Shown here: piece by piece, positions 16,921 to 27,246 of the stretch
How the letters are laid out: every line of letters begins with the position of its first letter
Position numbering within the stretch: the stretch's first letter is position 1
Source of the DNA: Diphasiastrum complanatum
Lineage: Eukaryota; Streptophyta; Lycopodiopsida; Lycopodiales; Lycopodiaceae
Direction: 5' to 3'
Assembly (NCBI GenBank): GCA_029204225.1
Contig: CM055107.1
Location: 30,281,410 to 30,345,409 of the forward strand
Length of the DNA: 64,000 nucleotides
Position numbers and translations under genes: made by a program
Notes under the pieces: model-generated
What the model was told of the DNA's origin: nothing
What the model saw: only the letters and a program-made list of their open reading frames with translations
The model's database searches: none

Positions 16921-19580
16921 CAAAAATTGCTCCTATAGCGCTTTAATGAGGCCAAATGAAGAGCTTATAGAGCAATTAGAAGCCTTAAAAGTCAAGTTCA
17001 AAGTTTGACCAAAAAGATCTCAGGCCCTCCTACCGCTTGATTTGGCCTAACTCGCCGAAATCGGTGGAATTTATGAAAAATCACTCCAATGTGGGATCAC
17101 CAACTTCCTTGCCCTTGAAATGGTATGGTTTGCCCCTTAATGCACTTTCTCTCACGATTTGATGATCACTCTGCCTGGGGAAGTTGTACTTGCAGGGTCT
17201 AGTCCTTTTATGCCCTTAATTTGGAGTATTTTTGCTTTTGGACATCCTTAAATGAAGTAATAGTCCAAAAGTTATGGACCTCCAAATAAAATACATTGTT
17301 TCTTCGCCTTGAAGAACACCTCCATCTTTCCTCTTTCCCTCTCTCTTTCTTGTGAACATTTGAAGGTGAATTAGGTGGCTAGTATTAGTGGAAGTGGGTG
17401 AGTTAGTGTTAAGAAGGAAAACAACTAAGTCTACAACTAAATCAAATTAGAGCTCTATCCTAGCGTTCTAACCCCTTTTGACAAGAGGAGGGGATGCTCA
17501 CCATCTAGATCTAAAAACCCTTGTAAAACTAATTTTTTTTTTCTAAACTGCTCAGAAACCATCGCCACTCCTATTGAAGCTAGTACTCACATCGAGAACA
17601 CAAACAAACTCATCGGTGTTCTACCGAGTTGAAGAGGAAAAAACTAAACACCATTTAACCCAACTAATGGGAGTACTTATACTCCAGAGCTAAGTGGCAA
17701 AATAGCATAATACCAAGGAAACAAATCCCTTTAATGGGTACATGCCTGAGAACTGTATCACTTCTTTCATTTCGTCAAGATCGGCTTCGAAAAAATTTCC
17801 ATCGAAAACCGATTAATATTGCTTGGCCATGAATACAATGGTACTCAAGTTCCACAAAATCTGGGCTTACTTACTGAAAGCCAAATTCCAAGTTGATAAC
17901 AGCTTAAAACATGCATATTGCTCATGCAAGGAGAAAATCCAATTGCTTCTAGCCAAAAAACGGGAACAATATATAGCCAAGGTTTGAAAATCTTGACATC
18001 CAGGCACCATGAAATCAAAATTTTAATATTGGGTACTAGAAACCTAAATTTCCTGAGTTGATTTAGCAATTCCATTTTTAAACCAACTTTGAGATTACCA
18101 ATCGTCAAAAACCTCACAACCCTTTGGTTGTCCGGCATGTAAGCATCGATGCACATAGATAGCAAGCAAATTACAATTCTACCATGCAACGATTCAACTT
18201 TAACACCAAAAACACATGCATGCCAAAAGTTCTTAAGTATTAAGAACTTGGTATATACACTCATGCAAAATAATGCACACAAAGAGATCACCAAACCCCT
18301 AATGCACAAAAAGTTTAAAAAGAGGGCAAGAACAAAAAAACCCTAAAGCTGCCACTCCAATTTGTATGCAGTCGCGACCCTCACTGCAATTCACGATCCA
18401 CCTGCAATTACCACGATAACAGTGGCCTACAGCTCATAATCCTCAAGAAGGGTTACTTTCCGGAGGTTTCTTAACATCATGAAGCTCCACAGGTTTACTG
18501 CCATAGCAACCTACATGGATTCACACAGCTGATCCATAGATACAGGTGCATTCTTCTGGAATCCAGTTAGATCTGTAGCTTTCCAAGCAACATGGCATCA
18601 AAAAACAATCAGCTAGTTCCACCAAAAGGTAGAAAACGAGCCAGGGAGCAGCATCTACCCTCGTTATGACTGTTTCACCTATCTCACACGAGCTACAGCC
18701 TTTCAAAGAAAGAAAGAAAAAAACAGATTTGCTACCATCTCATCCCCCTTCACTACAACCTATGTTGAAGAATTAAATGAACCAGGGTTACACAGATTCT
18801 AAAACTGCTGCTATTCACTGTACCAAATCGCATCTTCACCTCTTGAAGATGGCAATCTTGAGCCATTTGAAAGAAGCATTTCACAGATAACATTCTAACC
18901 AAAATCATAGCAGAAGAACCCATGCAAACACCAGACCACAATCACCAATGAGCTTTGATCACAGAGGAAAAGACAATCCGGGACAACGACTGTTTACCGT
19001 CTTGAAACTTTTTTTTGCAGGCTTCGCAGGGGAAGGAAGACTTATCCGATGTTTACAGAAGCTACTCAAAAATTCACAGAGAACAACAGTTTCATCCTAT
19101 GTTCTTAACATGTAGATTTGCGGGAGGATTTGGGTAGAGAAACCCCTTAATCCTGTACATGTATTACTAGAATCATCCAGATAAATTGACTTATTATCAA
19201 CTTATCTATAAATTAGTCATGATTCAGAACATCCAGGACTGTCATACAATTGCAATTTTAACTGAGCAAAATCAACAACGAACCTAAAGCCGGATCACCA
19301 TAGCAGATCATTCTACAACATCTGAAAGCTTTTTCAAAGAAGTAGAAGAACACGAATGAATTCACAAAAATTTCAGCATCTTTATCAAAATAGCACATGT
19401 AGAAGGGCACTCTACCAACAATTTCAAAAAGTATGTCTCATACAAAAACTATGAAATCCCTATACGAACTTCTCTTGAAAAAATCAGCACTCAATTTCGG
19501 GATGCCAATCCAAGTGCTTCCAACTTCCAAAATAGATGTAGAGCTTGTCTCCATCCCATCCAAGACCGCATCTTAGCCGT
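16921..19580 (-). other. Spacer between copia fragment and Ty3 LTR
   Basis: Probably leader/LTR sequence of the copia element on the left and interior of the minus-strand Ty3 element on the right. A 154-codon minus frame at 17845-18309 is hydrophobic and Cys-rich but matches nothing I know and has biased composition. No gag or pol motif was found. Confidence 0.4.
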
Positions 19581-19592
19581 GCTCTGATACCA
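19581..19592 (-). other. tRNA-Met primer binding site of minus-strand Ty3 LTR element
   Basis: GCTCTGATACCA on the plus strand is the exact complement of the plant retrotransposon primer site TGGTATCAGAGC, one base away from the LTR at 19594. It sets the direction of the element as minus strand, with the interior at lower coordinates. Confidence 0.88.
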
Positions 19593-19593
19593 A

Positions 19594-20066
19594 TGTAAGA
19601 CCTTAAGAGATAACCCCTAAAATGAGGATAGGAGAACACAATAAGAGAGACTATGGAGCCAAACCGCCCAACCAATCCTAGATCAGACTTGGATCTAGCC
19701 CCCAAGCCATGCCATGTGAAGCAAGAGGAGAAAAGAAAAACCGGTAACCTAAACCCAATATGTCGATGGGAGAATCCCTACCTCATTATATAGAGAGTAG
19801 AGTCCTATGCATGAAACCATGCAACCCCCCTGTAGGTCAATAAATAGATCACATCTCTTCTTGCAGTCATCATGCCTATATCCGTCACACAGACATGCAA
19901 TACTCCATATGTCTCAATTAGAGTGTCTGGGTCCTCTCAAGGAATTAGTCACAAATAGGCCTTCACATGGAATTAAATCACGGTGTGACCAATAATCTCG
20001 AACATTGGAGGGCCGGTCTACCATATTAGGACTATTCCAGATCCTTAACCGAATATGACCATAACA
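19594..20066 (-). mobile_element. Ty3-type LTR (copy 3 of a roughly 473 bp LTR family)
   Basis: On the minus strand it starts TGTTATGG and ends TCTTACA next to the primer site. It shares AACCAATCCTAxATCA, GATCTAGCCCCCAAGC and the terminal layout with the plus-strand LTRs at 28799-29270 and 31023-31574. The lengths of the shared part agree (473, 472 and about 475 bp). It is diverged from both, so it is an older insertion or a sister subfamily. Confidence 0.75.
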
Positions 20067-20099
20067 AAAACCACCGCTGGTAACTGCTCCATTGAATAT

Positions 20100-20960
20100 G
20101 ATTACAATCAAGCAAAGACCAGTAGCTCAGCCTACTGAACTAAGTGTATCATTGATGGTTGTTACCAAACCTTAGAATCAGAACGAAGTTTCAGTTAATC
20201 CAGCACCTGCTGAATTGGTACCATCTACTGATCTACCTATTGCATCAGGGGTGTATTCGAATCTCAACTCAGAAAAGAAAAAATACCAAAACATGAGACA
20301 ATGGATTAAACAGTTGCAAAAGGAAGAGGCCTTGAAAGTCGCTAAAACTACAGTTGAATTATGTAATCCATGAACAGATGTTAATACGTAGTTACATCAT
20401 CACGAAGAACCTTTCAAGATGACTGTTGGTGCCAAAATCAGAAGAAGTATTAGGAGAGAAATTGCATCAGATTGAACCAACGATCCATCAGGAGCCACTC
20501 TTTTGTGCCGGATTTGAAAATCAAACGAAGTACTCAATGTAGGGGCAGCTTGGAAAAGTGAGCAAAGAAACATCACCCCGTCAATCCAACACAGACAGTT
20601 TGGTAAAGAGACAACCATGATAGATGGAGGTTCAAGAGTTAACCTGATTTCAACAAAGCTATGTGCCAAATGGTGCCTTAAAAGGATGAAGTATGCAACT
20701 TTTGCTATCAAGCTAGTTGATCAGACTACAGTCCCCATCCTAAGGGCATAGTGGAACATATACCTATCAAGATTGTTGGAGTTCAGTTTCTCATTACTTT
20801 TGTAGTAATGGAATTACTTGACGCCAAATGTTTATCGTGTCTTATTGGGACGTCCATGTGGTTACGAGTTGCGCAAGCAGTTCATAACTAGGAGATCGAC
20901 AATATTACATTTGAAAATCGTGAGCATGTAGTCAAAGCTGATCTAATTACTTGGTCAATC
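20100..20960 (+). pseudogene. Ty3 gag end and aspartic protease remnant
   Basis: The plus strand reads MIDGGSRVNLIS, then FAIKLVDQTTVP, then a broken GVQF.ITFVVMELLDA and LLGRP. This is the layout of a Ty3 retroelement protease, with DGG where the active-site D(S/T)G is expected. Several in-frame stops and frameshifts are present. The upstream part (20100-20580) fits gag tail sequence but has no diagnostic motif. Confidence 0.65.
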
Positions 20961-21007
20961 AAACTAGTGTTCCAAAAAAATGGATAATGATTCATCAACA
21001 ACGGATC

Positions 21008-21727
21008 TGTTGGAATTCAATGCTCAGTCTCAAATCCATTCAATAATGGGCATTCTGAAAAACCTGTTAAAATACTCGACTCCATCGACAATCAAAGTCA
21101 TCGACTTCATCAAACTTCGACTTCTCATGTATATACATATGTTCAAGACTTGACTTGCTCGACATCGAAGGACTCGACTTACTCAACATTGACATTTCAA
21201 ACACTAACTCCATCAACCGACTTTGTTGACTCAACCAGTAACTTTTCGATCCAAATAAACTGTCAGAAAACTTTATGGCAGTTCACCAACTATTGCACAT
21301 ACATTTATTATTACAAGGCAGTTGTAATAAATAGAAAAAACTGAAAAGTAAGCTGATCAATCACTAATCTCTTCTCACAAGAAGAATTCATGTTGCCAGC
21401 GTTATCACACGCTCAACTATCAAGCTGAAGTTATCACTTCAAGCAATTGTACTCGTTGTTGATATTAATCAGAGTGCAATTTTCTGTCTCACTATTGTAT
21501 TGTTCATTTGCGCTTACATGAATCATTCATCTTGAATATTTATGTTGCTAACTGTGGCGTTTTCGATCTTACACTGCCCTCGCTCAAACTTATGTTGTCA
21601 GTCATCACGATCTCATATCAGAGTTTTGTTTCTATCAGTTCTCTACTAAATTCGATATCAGTTATCCCACCGATTTTCGACATGCTATCAGAGCTCATTT
21701 CTGATAACCTCCCACGGTTTTTTGACA
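21008..21727 (+). repeat. copia LTR-1
   Basis: It begins TGTTGGAATTCAATGC and ends TTTTTTGACA. Long collinear similarity to LTR-3 includes CCTGTTAAAATACTCGACTCC, GTTCATTTGCGCTTACATGA and ACCTCCCACGG. It lacks the roughly 80 bp block containing ATATTTAACAGACAGATATT that is present in LTR-2 and LTR-3. Confidence 0.88.
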
Positions 21728-21960
21728 AGATCATACCAGATTATGAAATATGCTATCACTCTCATGGGAACGAATCTGCGCATGACAACTAGTTAATCCT
21801 CATCATCTCCTTGATGTTTGTGTGCTTGGATCTAGGGTTGAGCGTAGGATAGGAAATGCCCACTACAATTGGGCCGAACGTTGGGTGCATGTTTTCCATG
21901 AAGCCCGTCGTCTACAATCGTTCCAACCTTGCTATGTTGACAAAGGACATTGTGGATAAG

Positions 21961-22577
21961 CGACTTTTTCATCAACCAAATTCAGCATCAACCGATTTTT
22001 TTCCATAAGGAAAAAATCGATCCAAATAAATTGTCAAAAAACTTTATGACAATTCACCAACTATTGTACATACATTTATTGTTACAAGGTGGTTGTAATT
22101 TAGCAGAATATTAATGCTAATAGATATTTAACAGACAGATATTTAGCATGTAGATATTTGTCAAGAAGATATTTTGTGTAATATAGAATCAACTGAGAAG
22201 TAAGTTGATCAATCACAAATCTCTTCTCACAAGAAGAATTCTTGTTGCCAGCGTTATCACGCTCAACTACCAAGCTGAAGTTATCACTTTAAGCAATTGT
22301 ACTTGCTGTTGATATTAATCAAAGTGCAATTTTCCGTCTCACTATTGTATTGTTCATTTGCGCTTACATGAATCATTCATCTTAAATATTTCTGTTGCTA
22401 ACTCTAGCGTTTCCGATCCTACACCTCCCTCGCTCAAACTTTGGCTACCAGTCATCACGATCTGATATCAGAGTTTTGTTTCTATCTGTTCTCTACTAAA
22501 TCCGATATCAGTTATCCCACCAATTTTCAACATGGTATCAGAGCTCATTTTTTATAACCTCCCACGGTTTTTTGACA
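21961..22577 (+). repeat. copia LTR-2, 5' truncated
   Basis: It matches the last about 600 bp of LTR-3 and ends TTTTTTGACA directly before the primer site. Its first about 215 bp are missing. It joins instead to the sequence that follows LTR-1, at a short shared CGACTT. Confidence 0.85.
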
Positions 22578-22589
22578 TGGTATCAGAGC
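22578..22589 (+). other. tRNA-Met primer binding site of copia element
   Basis: TGGTATCAGAGC directly follows the LTR-2 end and is followed by a leader and the gag ATG at 22652. Confidence 0.9.
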
Positions 22590-22651
22590 GGGCGTGCAAC
22601 CAACAGTATTCTGATATTGTTGTTTCTATCAACGATCTTGCTCAAACCAAG

Positions 22652-23160
22652 ATGGATCCATCTTCTAGTCCATCTCTGATTGACAAACTTGATGGAGATA
22701 ACTACCATCTTTGGAAGTTCAAGATAAAGGTCATACTACTAGCCAAAGAACTGCGGAATGTCGTTGATGGCACATAACTCAAACCAGAAGGTGATGCAGT
22801 CATCATCCCCAGATGGAGATTGAGAGATGACAAGGCATTTGCCATGATTACTCTCAATATCAAGGATATACGTGTTGCTCAGACTACTAAGAATTCATGG
22901 GACATACTTGCAACTCTCTACAATATCAGAGACGTCATTTCCAAACTCCATTTGAGAAAGAAATTCTTCACCTTGAAAATGTCTGATGCTAATAATGTTT
23001 TGAGTCATCTTTTTTCAAAAACTTTATGGAGTAGATGACTGCAACTGGCTCAGTCATAGAAGATTCTAATGCCATTATGACTTAGTTCTGACAATAGGCA
23101 CATACGGCTACAGCCAGTCACTCAATTCAGTAGCAGGAGGAAGATGAAGCAGCCTTTGTG
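22652..23160 (+). pseudogene. copia gag N-terminal half
   Basis: It starts at the ATG at 22652 and reads SLIDKLDGDNYHLWKFKIK, the copia gag N-terminal box. After a stop at 22775 it continues in frame with AFAMITLNI, NSWDILATLY and LHLRKKFFTLKM (UBN2 domain). Stops after 23037 and an insertion near 23165 remove the zinc knuckle. It would have been the capsid protein. Confidence 0.85.
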
Positions 23161-23164
23161 AAAA

Positions 23165-24005
23165 ATACAAAAATAAGCTTGGTAGAGGCCAAAAATCTTG
23201 TATATAGATAAACACACATGTGTGGAGCCTGTTCCCACGTGTGAAAATAGTGTACTTGTCATGTACCATAATCATATAGGATGTACATATGATTTAATTC
23301 AAGTTCTAGTGGCTAAAAAGGCCAAAACTAGTTTTCTAGACATATGACACATGACATCAATCTATTGATTGCATGAGCCACATCCTTTGGTTAGGTGTCA
23401 TATCCCATGTGTAGAGGACATCTCACACATGTGGAATAAGCTGAAGTAGGCAAATTTTGAGTTCTAGAAGATTTCCAAGTAGATCTCCATATAGAAGGAA
23501 AATAGACCAAAAGTGCTCAAAATAGAAGGTTTTGTCCAAGTGTCAGTTTTGCATGATGAATCATCATATGACAAAGCACCTTCACACATGCGGGATCAGA
23601 GGGATGATCAGTACCACGAGCTCCCACTTATTGTATATATGGAGCCACATTTGGCCATAATCATTGTGAGACACCAATCTTGGTTTTGGAAGCAATTTTG
23701 AGTGATTCTCTCCATTTGTCTACATTTGTTTTGATTGTTTTGAGGTTCTATCAATGTGTACTTGATTTTTAGATTGGAGTCCCTTCTCAGACAATGTTTC
23801 ACACGTGTGAAACCATAAAGTACACTTACCTTCAATTAATGATTGTTCTTGTTAGGATTTTGTGTCTAGAATTGATCTAGATTGATCTTAATCTGAAGTA
23901 GATTGATAGATCAAGTAATCTGACAACCAATCCCTCTTGAGGATCAGATTAGGATCCACTCTTGGTCCTTTTTGTACTTTTTGCACAGCCTTCATGACCA
24001 AGGTC
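23165..24005 (+). mobile_element. Insertion inside copia gag/protease, unclassified
   Basis: About 840 bp separate gag from protease where copia elements have a few hundred coding bases. Both sides carry GAAAAATA (about 23162 and 24004), a possible 8 bp target-site duplication. The insert has repeated palindromic words around CACACATGTG, CACGTGTG and CACACGTGTG but no coding motif and no clear terminal inverted repeat. Confidence 0.45.
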
Positions 24006-24023
24006 GAAAAATAACATGATATC

Positions 24024-24290
24024 AATTCCTGGTACTTGGACTCTGGAGCAACTCAACATATGACTCACCATCATGACTGGTTCAAGGACTACAAGTCATT
24101 CACCCACTCTCAAATTGTGCAACTTGGAGACAACTCATCTCATTCTATCGAGGGCGAAGGAACAATCAAAGTCAAATTTCAAAAATATCAAGTCAAAGTT
24201 GTTGTCCAACATTCTCCACGTTTCAAATCTGACTAGAAATCAACTCTCAATTAGCAGATCGAAGGGTCGAATTCAATACAAATGACTACA
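24024..24290 (+). pseudogene. copia aspartic protease fragment
   Basis: It reads WYLDSGATQHMT, the copia protease active site (D-S-G), then VQLGDNSSHSIEGEGTI. A frame break near 24236 follows. The protease would cut the Gag-Pol polyprotein. Confidence 0.85.
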
Positions 24291-24985
24291 CCATTCTTGA
24301 CAAATCCTGGAAAGTTCTAGCTTTCAGGAGAAGAAGTGGCTACCTCTACAAACTCAGCTATTGCTATTCTTCTAATAGTCAAGCTCTAGTGCAAGATCTA
24401 TCTTCTGTCAACAAACCAACTTCTCCATGTGAAACCTTTATTATCAGCAAGCATGCTAAAAACCCTTTTATTTATGATTCAGTTCATACTTCAAAAATTT
24501 TGCTTGATCTTGTACATAACAACATTTGTGTCCCAATGTAGACTGCTTCGACAGGGGGAGCTCTCTATTTCCTAACCTTCATCAATGACTTCTCTCGAAG
24601 GACTGCTACTTATTTTCTGAAGAACAAATCAGAAGCATTCAAGTTTTTCAAGCAGTTCAAGGCATCTGCTAAAAATCAGACCCAGAGGAAGATCAAAGCT
24701 CTACGCACAGATGGAGGGAGAGAATTTATCTCCACAAAATCTAAGGAGTTTTGCAAGGCCAACAAAATACATCAACAGTACACAACAAGCTACTCACCAC
24801 AGTCCAATGGTGTAGCTGAGAGGAAGAATCAGACACTCATCGAAAGTGCCAAGAGCATGCTGAAAGCTGTTACTACAGCTACCTATCTTGGAAACATACC
24901 TTATGAGGTGTGGACAAGAGTTGAAGCCATCACTAAAAAATATTCGAGTGTTTGGATGCATTGCTTACGCTCAGATCTCTACTGA
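24290..24985 (+). pseudogene. copia integrase core
   Basis: Spread over frames, it carries YFLTFINDFSRRTATYF (first Asp), KALRTDGGREFIS (second Asp) and YSPQSNGVAERKNQTL (Glu), so the D,D-35-E triad is visible. It ends with VFGCIAYAQIS, after which the sequence jumps to the RNase H region. The zinc-finger part before it is decayed. Confidence 0.88.
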
Positions 24986-25004
24986 TCTAAAAACCCAAGT
25001 CTAA

Positions 25005-25539
25005 CCCATTGGAAAGCGCTCATGAAAGTCATGAAATACGTCCAAGCAACTAAACATCTCAGCATCTGTTATGGAGGCAGCCAATCTGCCAATATTTTCG
25101 AAGGATACACATATGTGGATTGGGCAGGAGATATCGATACCAGAAGATCGACTTCTGGATTTGTATTTTTATAGAATCAAGGCCCAATCTCTTGGAATAG
25201 CCGAAATAGACCTTAGTAGCATTATCATCAACTGAATCAAAATACATAGCTACCATGAATGCTACCAAGGAGGCAATTTGGCTAAGGCACCTGCTTGCAG
25301 ATCTTGCTCAGTCACATCCAATGACTATTTATTGTGACAATCAAAGCACATTAGCACTATCTCTAAATCCGCGAATTCATTCTCGGAGCAAACATATCAA
25401 AATCAGGTATCACTACCTTAGAGAGAAAGTGCAAAACAAAGAATTGTCAATGTTTTACTGTAAGACAAATCTTATGGCTGTAGATTACTTCACAAAGGCT
25501 CTATCAAAAGAGCACCATCTTAGATTTAATGACATGTAA
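25005..25539 (+). pseudogene. copia reverse transcriptase tail and RNase H
   Basis: It starts with LMKVMKYVQATKHLSICYG and continues GYTYVDWAGDIDTRRSTSG, one stop, then ATKEAIWLRHLL, TIYCDNQSTLAL and HIKIRYHYLREKV. This is the C-terminal end of copia pol. The polymerase palm with YVDD is deleted between about 24985 and 25005. Confidence 0.9.
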
Positions 25540-25572
25540 ATCTGAAAATAAATTTTTTTCAAGATCCACACT

Positions 25573-25581
25573 AAGGGGGAG
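25573..25581 (+). other. Polypurine tract of copia element
   Basis: AAGGGGGAG immediately precedes the TGTTGG start of LTR-3, as expected for second-strand priming. Confidence 0.85.
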
Positions 25582-26390
25582 TGTTGGAATTCGATGCCCA
25601 ATCTCAAATCCATTCAATAATGAACATCCTGAAAAACCTGTTAAAATACTCGACTCCATTGAAAATCGAAGTTCGACTTCTCATGTATATACATATGTTC
25701 AAGACTTGACTTGCTCGACATCAAAGTACTCGACTTACTCGACATCGACATTTCAGATACTGATCCCATCAACCGACTTCGTCATCAACCGAATTCAGCA
25801 TCAACCGACTTTTTTCCATAAGGAAAAAATCGATCCAAATAAACTGTCAGAAAACTTTATGACAGTTCACCAACTATTGTACATACATTTATTGTTACAA
25901 GGTGGTTGTAATAAATAGCGGATAGCATTTAATGCTAATAGATATTTAACAGACAGATATTTAGCATGTAGATATTTGTCAAGAAGATATTTTGTGTAAT
26001 ATAGAATCAATTGAGAAGTAAGTTGATCAATCACAAATCTCTTCTCACAAGAAGAATTCTTGTGCCAGCGTTATCACGCTCAACTACCAAGCTGAAGTTA
26101 TCACTTTAAGCAATTTTACTTGCTGTTGATATTAATCAGAGTGCAATTTTCCGTCTCACTATTGTATTGTTCATTTGCGCTTACATGAATCATTCATCTT
26201 GAATATTCCTGTTGCTAACTCTGGCGTTTCCGATCCTACACCTCCCTCGCTCAAACTTTCGCTACCAGTCATCACGATCTGATATCAGAGTTTTGTTTCT
26301 ATCAGTTCTCTACTAAGTCTGATATCAGTTATTCCACCTCCGACATGGTATCAGAGCTCATTTATGATAACCTCCCACAATTTTTTGACA
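25582..26390 (+). repeat. copia LTR-3
   Basis: 809 bp from TGTTGGAATTC to TTTTTTGACA. It is the fullest copy and contains short CTCGAC-rich repeats near its start. It includes an internal primer-site-like TGGTATCAGAGC at 26346, about 45 bp before its end. Confidence 0.88.
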
Positions 26391-26606
26391 AGATCATACC
26401 AGGTTATGAGATATGCCATTGCTCTCATGGGAATGTATCTCCACATGACCTTGATGCTTGTGTGCTTGCATCTAGGGTTGCGGCGCGTAGGACAGGAAAT
26501 GCCCACTACAATTGGGCCGAACATTGGGTGAATGTTTCTCATGAAGCTCGTCGTATACCATCATTCCAACCTTGCTATGTTGACAAAGGACATTGTGGAT
26601 AAGCGA
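26391..26606 (+). repeat. Second copy of the LTR-1 flank segment
   Basis: It is collinear with 21728-21960: AGATCATACCAG, ATGCCCACTACAATTGGGCC, TTCCAACCTTGCTATGTTGA and CATTGTGGATAAGCGA are shared. Both copies keep a reading frame ending QPCYVDKGHCG-stop. It is either a duplicated host flank or a part of the element not explained by standard copia structure. Confidence 0.8.
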
Positions 26607-26929
26607 TGGTAGGTCTAGTATAGCGGGATATGATCTTTGATAGCCGTTGAAACAACAGATCTTTACAGTTAGCCGATTTTCAAGGTCATTTTCTTGATAT
26701 TAGAGTGAATGGATTGAGGGTGAAGTGATATGAGAAGTAACTCAATTTTCAAGCGAAACGGGCAAGTTTAATTGCAAGTTTTGCAAGGAATGCGAAAAAC
26801 ATCCATTTGAAAGCATGCCATTAATCTACTTAATTTACTAGATTCGTCCTATAGTAGGTATCCATTATTCTAACTGTAAACGTATGTACAGAGTAGGTGG
26901 ACTATGTACAGAGTAGGTGGACTGTCAAC
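26607..26929 (+). other. Spacer between two copia copies
   Basis: No gene recognised. It contains a 20 bp direct repeat (TATGTACAGAGTAGGTGGAC) at about 26883-26923. Confidence 0.5.
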
Positions 26930-27246
26930 GTCACAACATGGGTCGGATTTCTAGCTGATAGTATTGAGAAATACCATGTATCAAAAATATACAATGACTC
27001 GAGAAATTACGGGACTGACTCAAAAAAATACAAGTCGAGTCGAGTCGATCCAATATCGAGAAATTCTAAAAATACGAGTCGAGTCGAGTCAAGTTGATCC
27101 AATATTGAGAAAATCTAATTTTGAATTTTGATCTTTTTGCTTAAAAATTTAAGTCTCCCTTTTTTTTGGTTTTCTGGTATAAGTGTATACAACTTTCAGG
27201 ATGCTCATTACCAAATGGATTTGCTACCGAGCATTGAAATCCAACA
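26930..27246 (-). repeat. Partial copia LTR, minus strand
   Basis: On the minus strand it starts TGTTGGATTTCAATGCTC after a purine-rich AAGAGAGAGTG, matching the LTR-1/LTR-3 start. It then decays into a region with two roughly 45 bp repeats (GTCGAGTCGAGTC and TGATCCAATAT words, 27025-27112). The far end is not defined. Confidence 0.6.

Larger units (their letters stand above)
21008..26390 (+). mobile_element. Ty1/copia element with an extra LTR, plus strand
   Basis: Order: LTR-1 (21008-21727), a flank-like spacer (21728-21960), 5'-truncated LTR-2 (21961-22577), primer site (22578-22589), gag, an inserted segment, protease, integrase, fused RNase H, polypurine tract AAGGGGGAGTG, LTR-3 (25582-26390). 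The reverse transcriptase core is deleted and several stops are present, so the element is dead. The family is also present on the minus strand at 27.2-28.8 kb. Confidence 0.88.

Noticed and set aside
17845-18309. 154-codon minus-strand frame
   Set aside because: It is hydrophobic and without any family motif, start context or splice partners. Length alone is not enough in AT-rich DNA with few stops on one strand.
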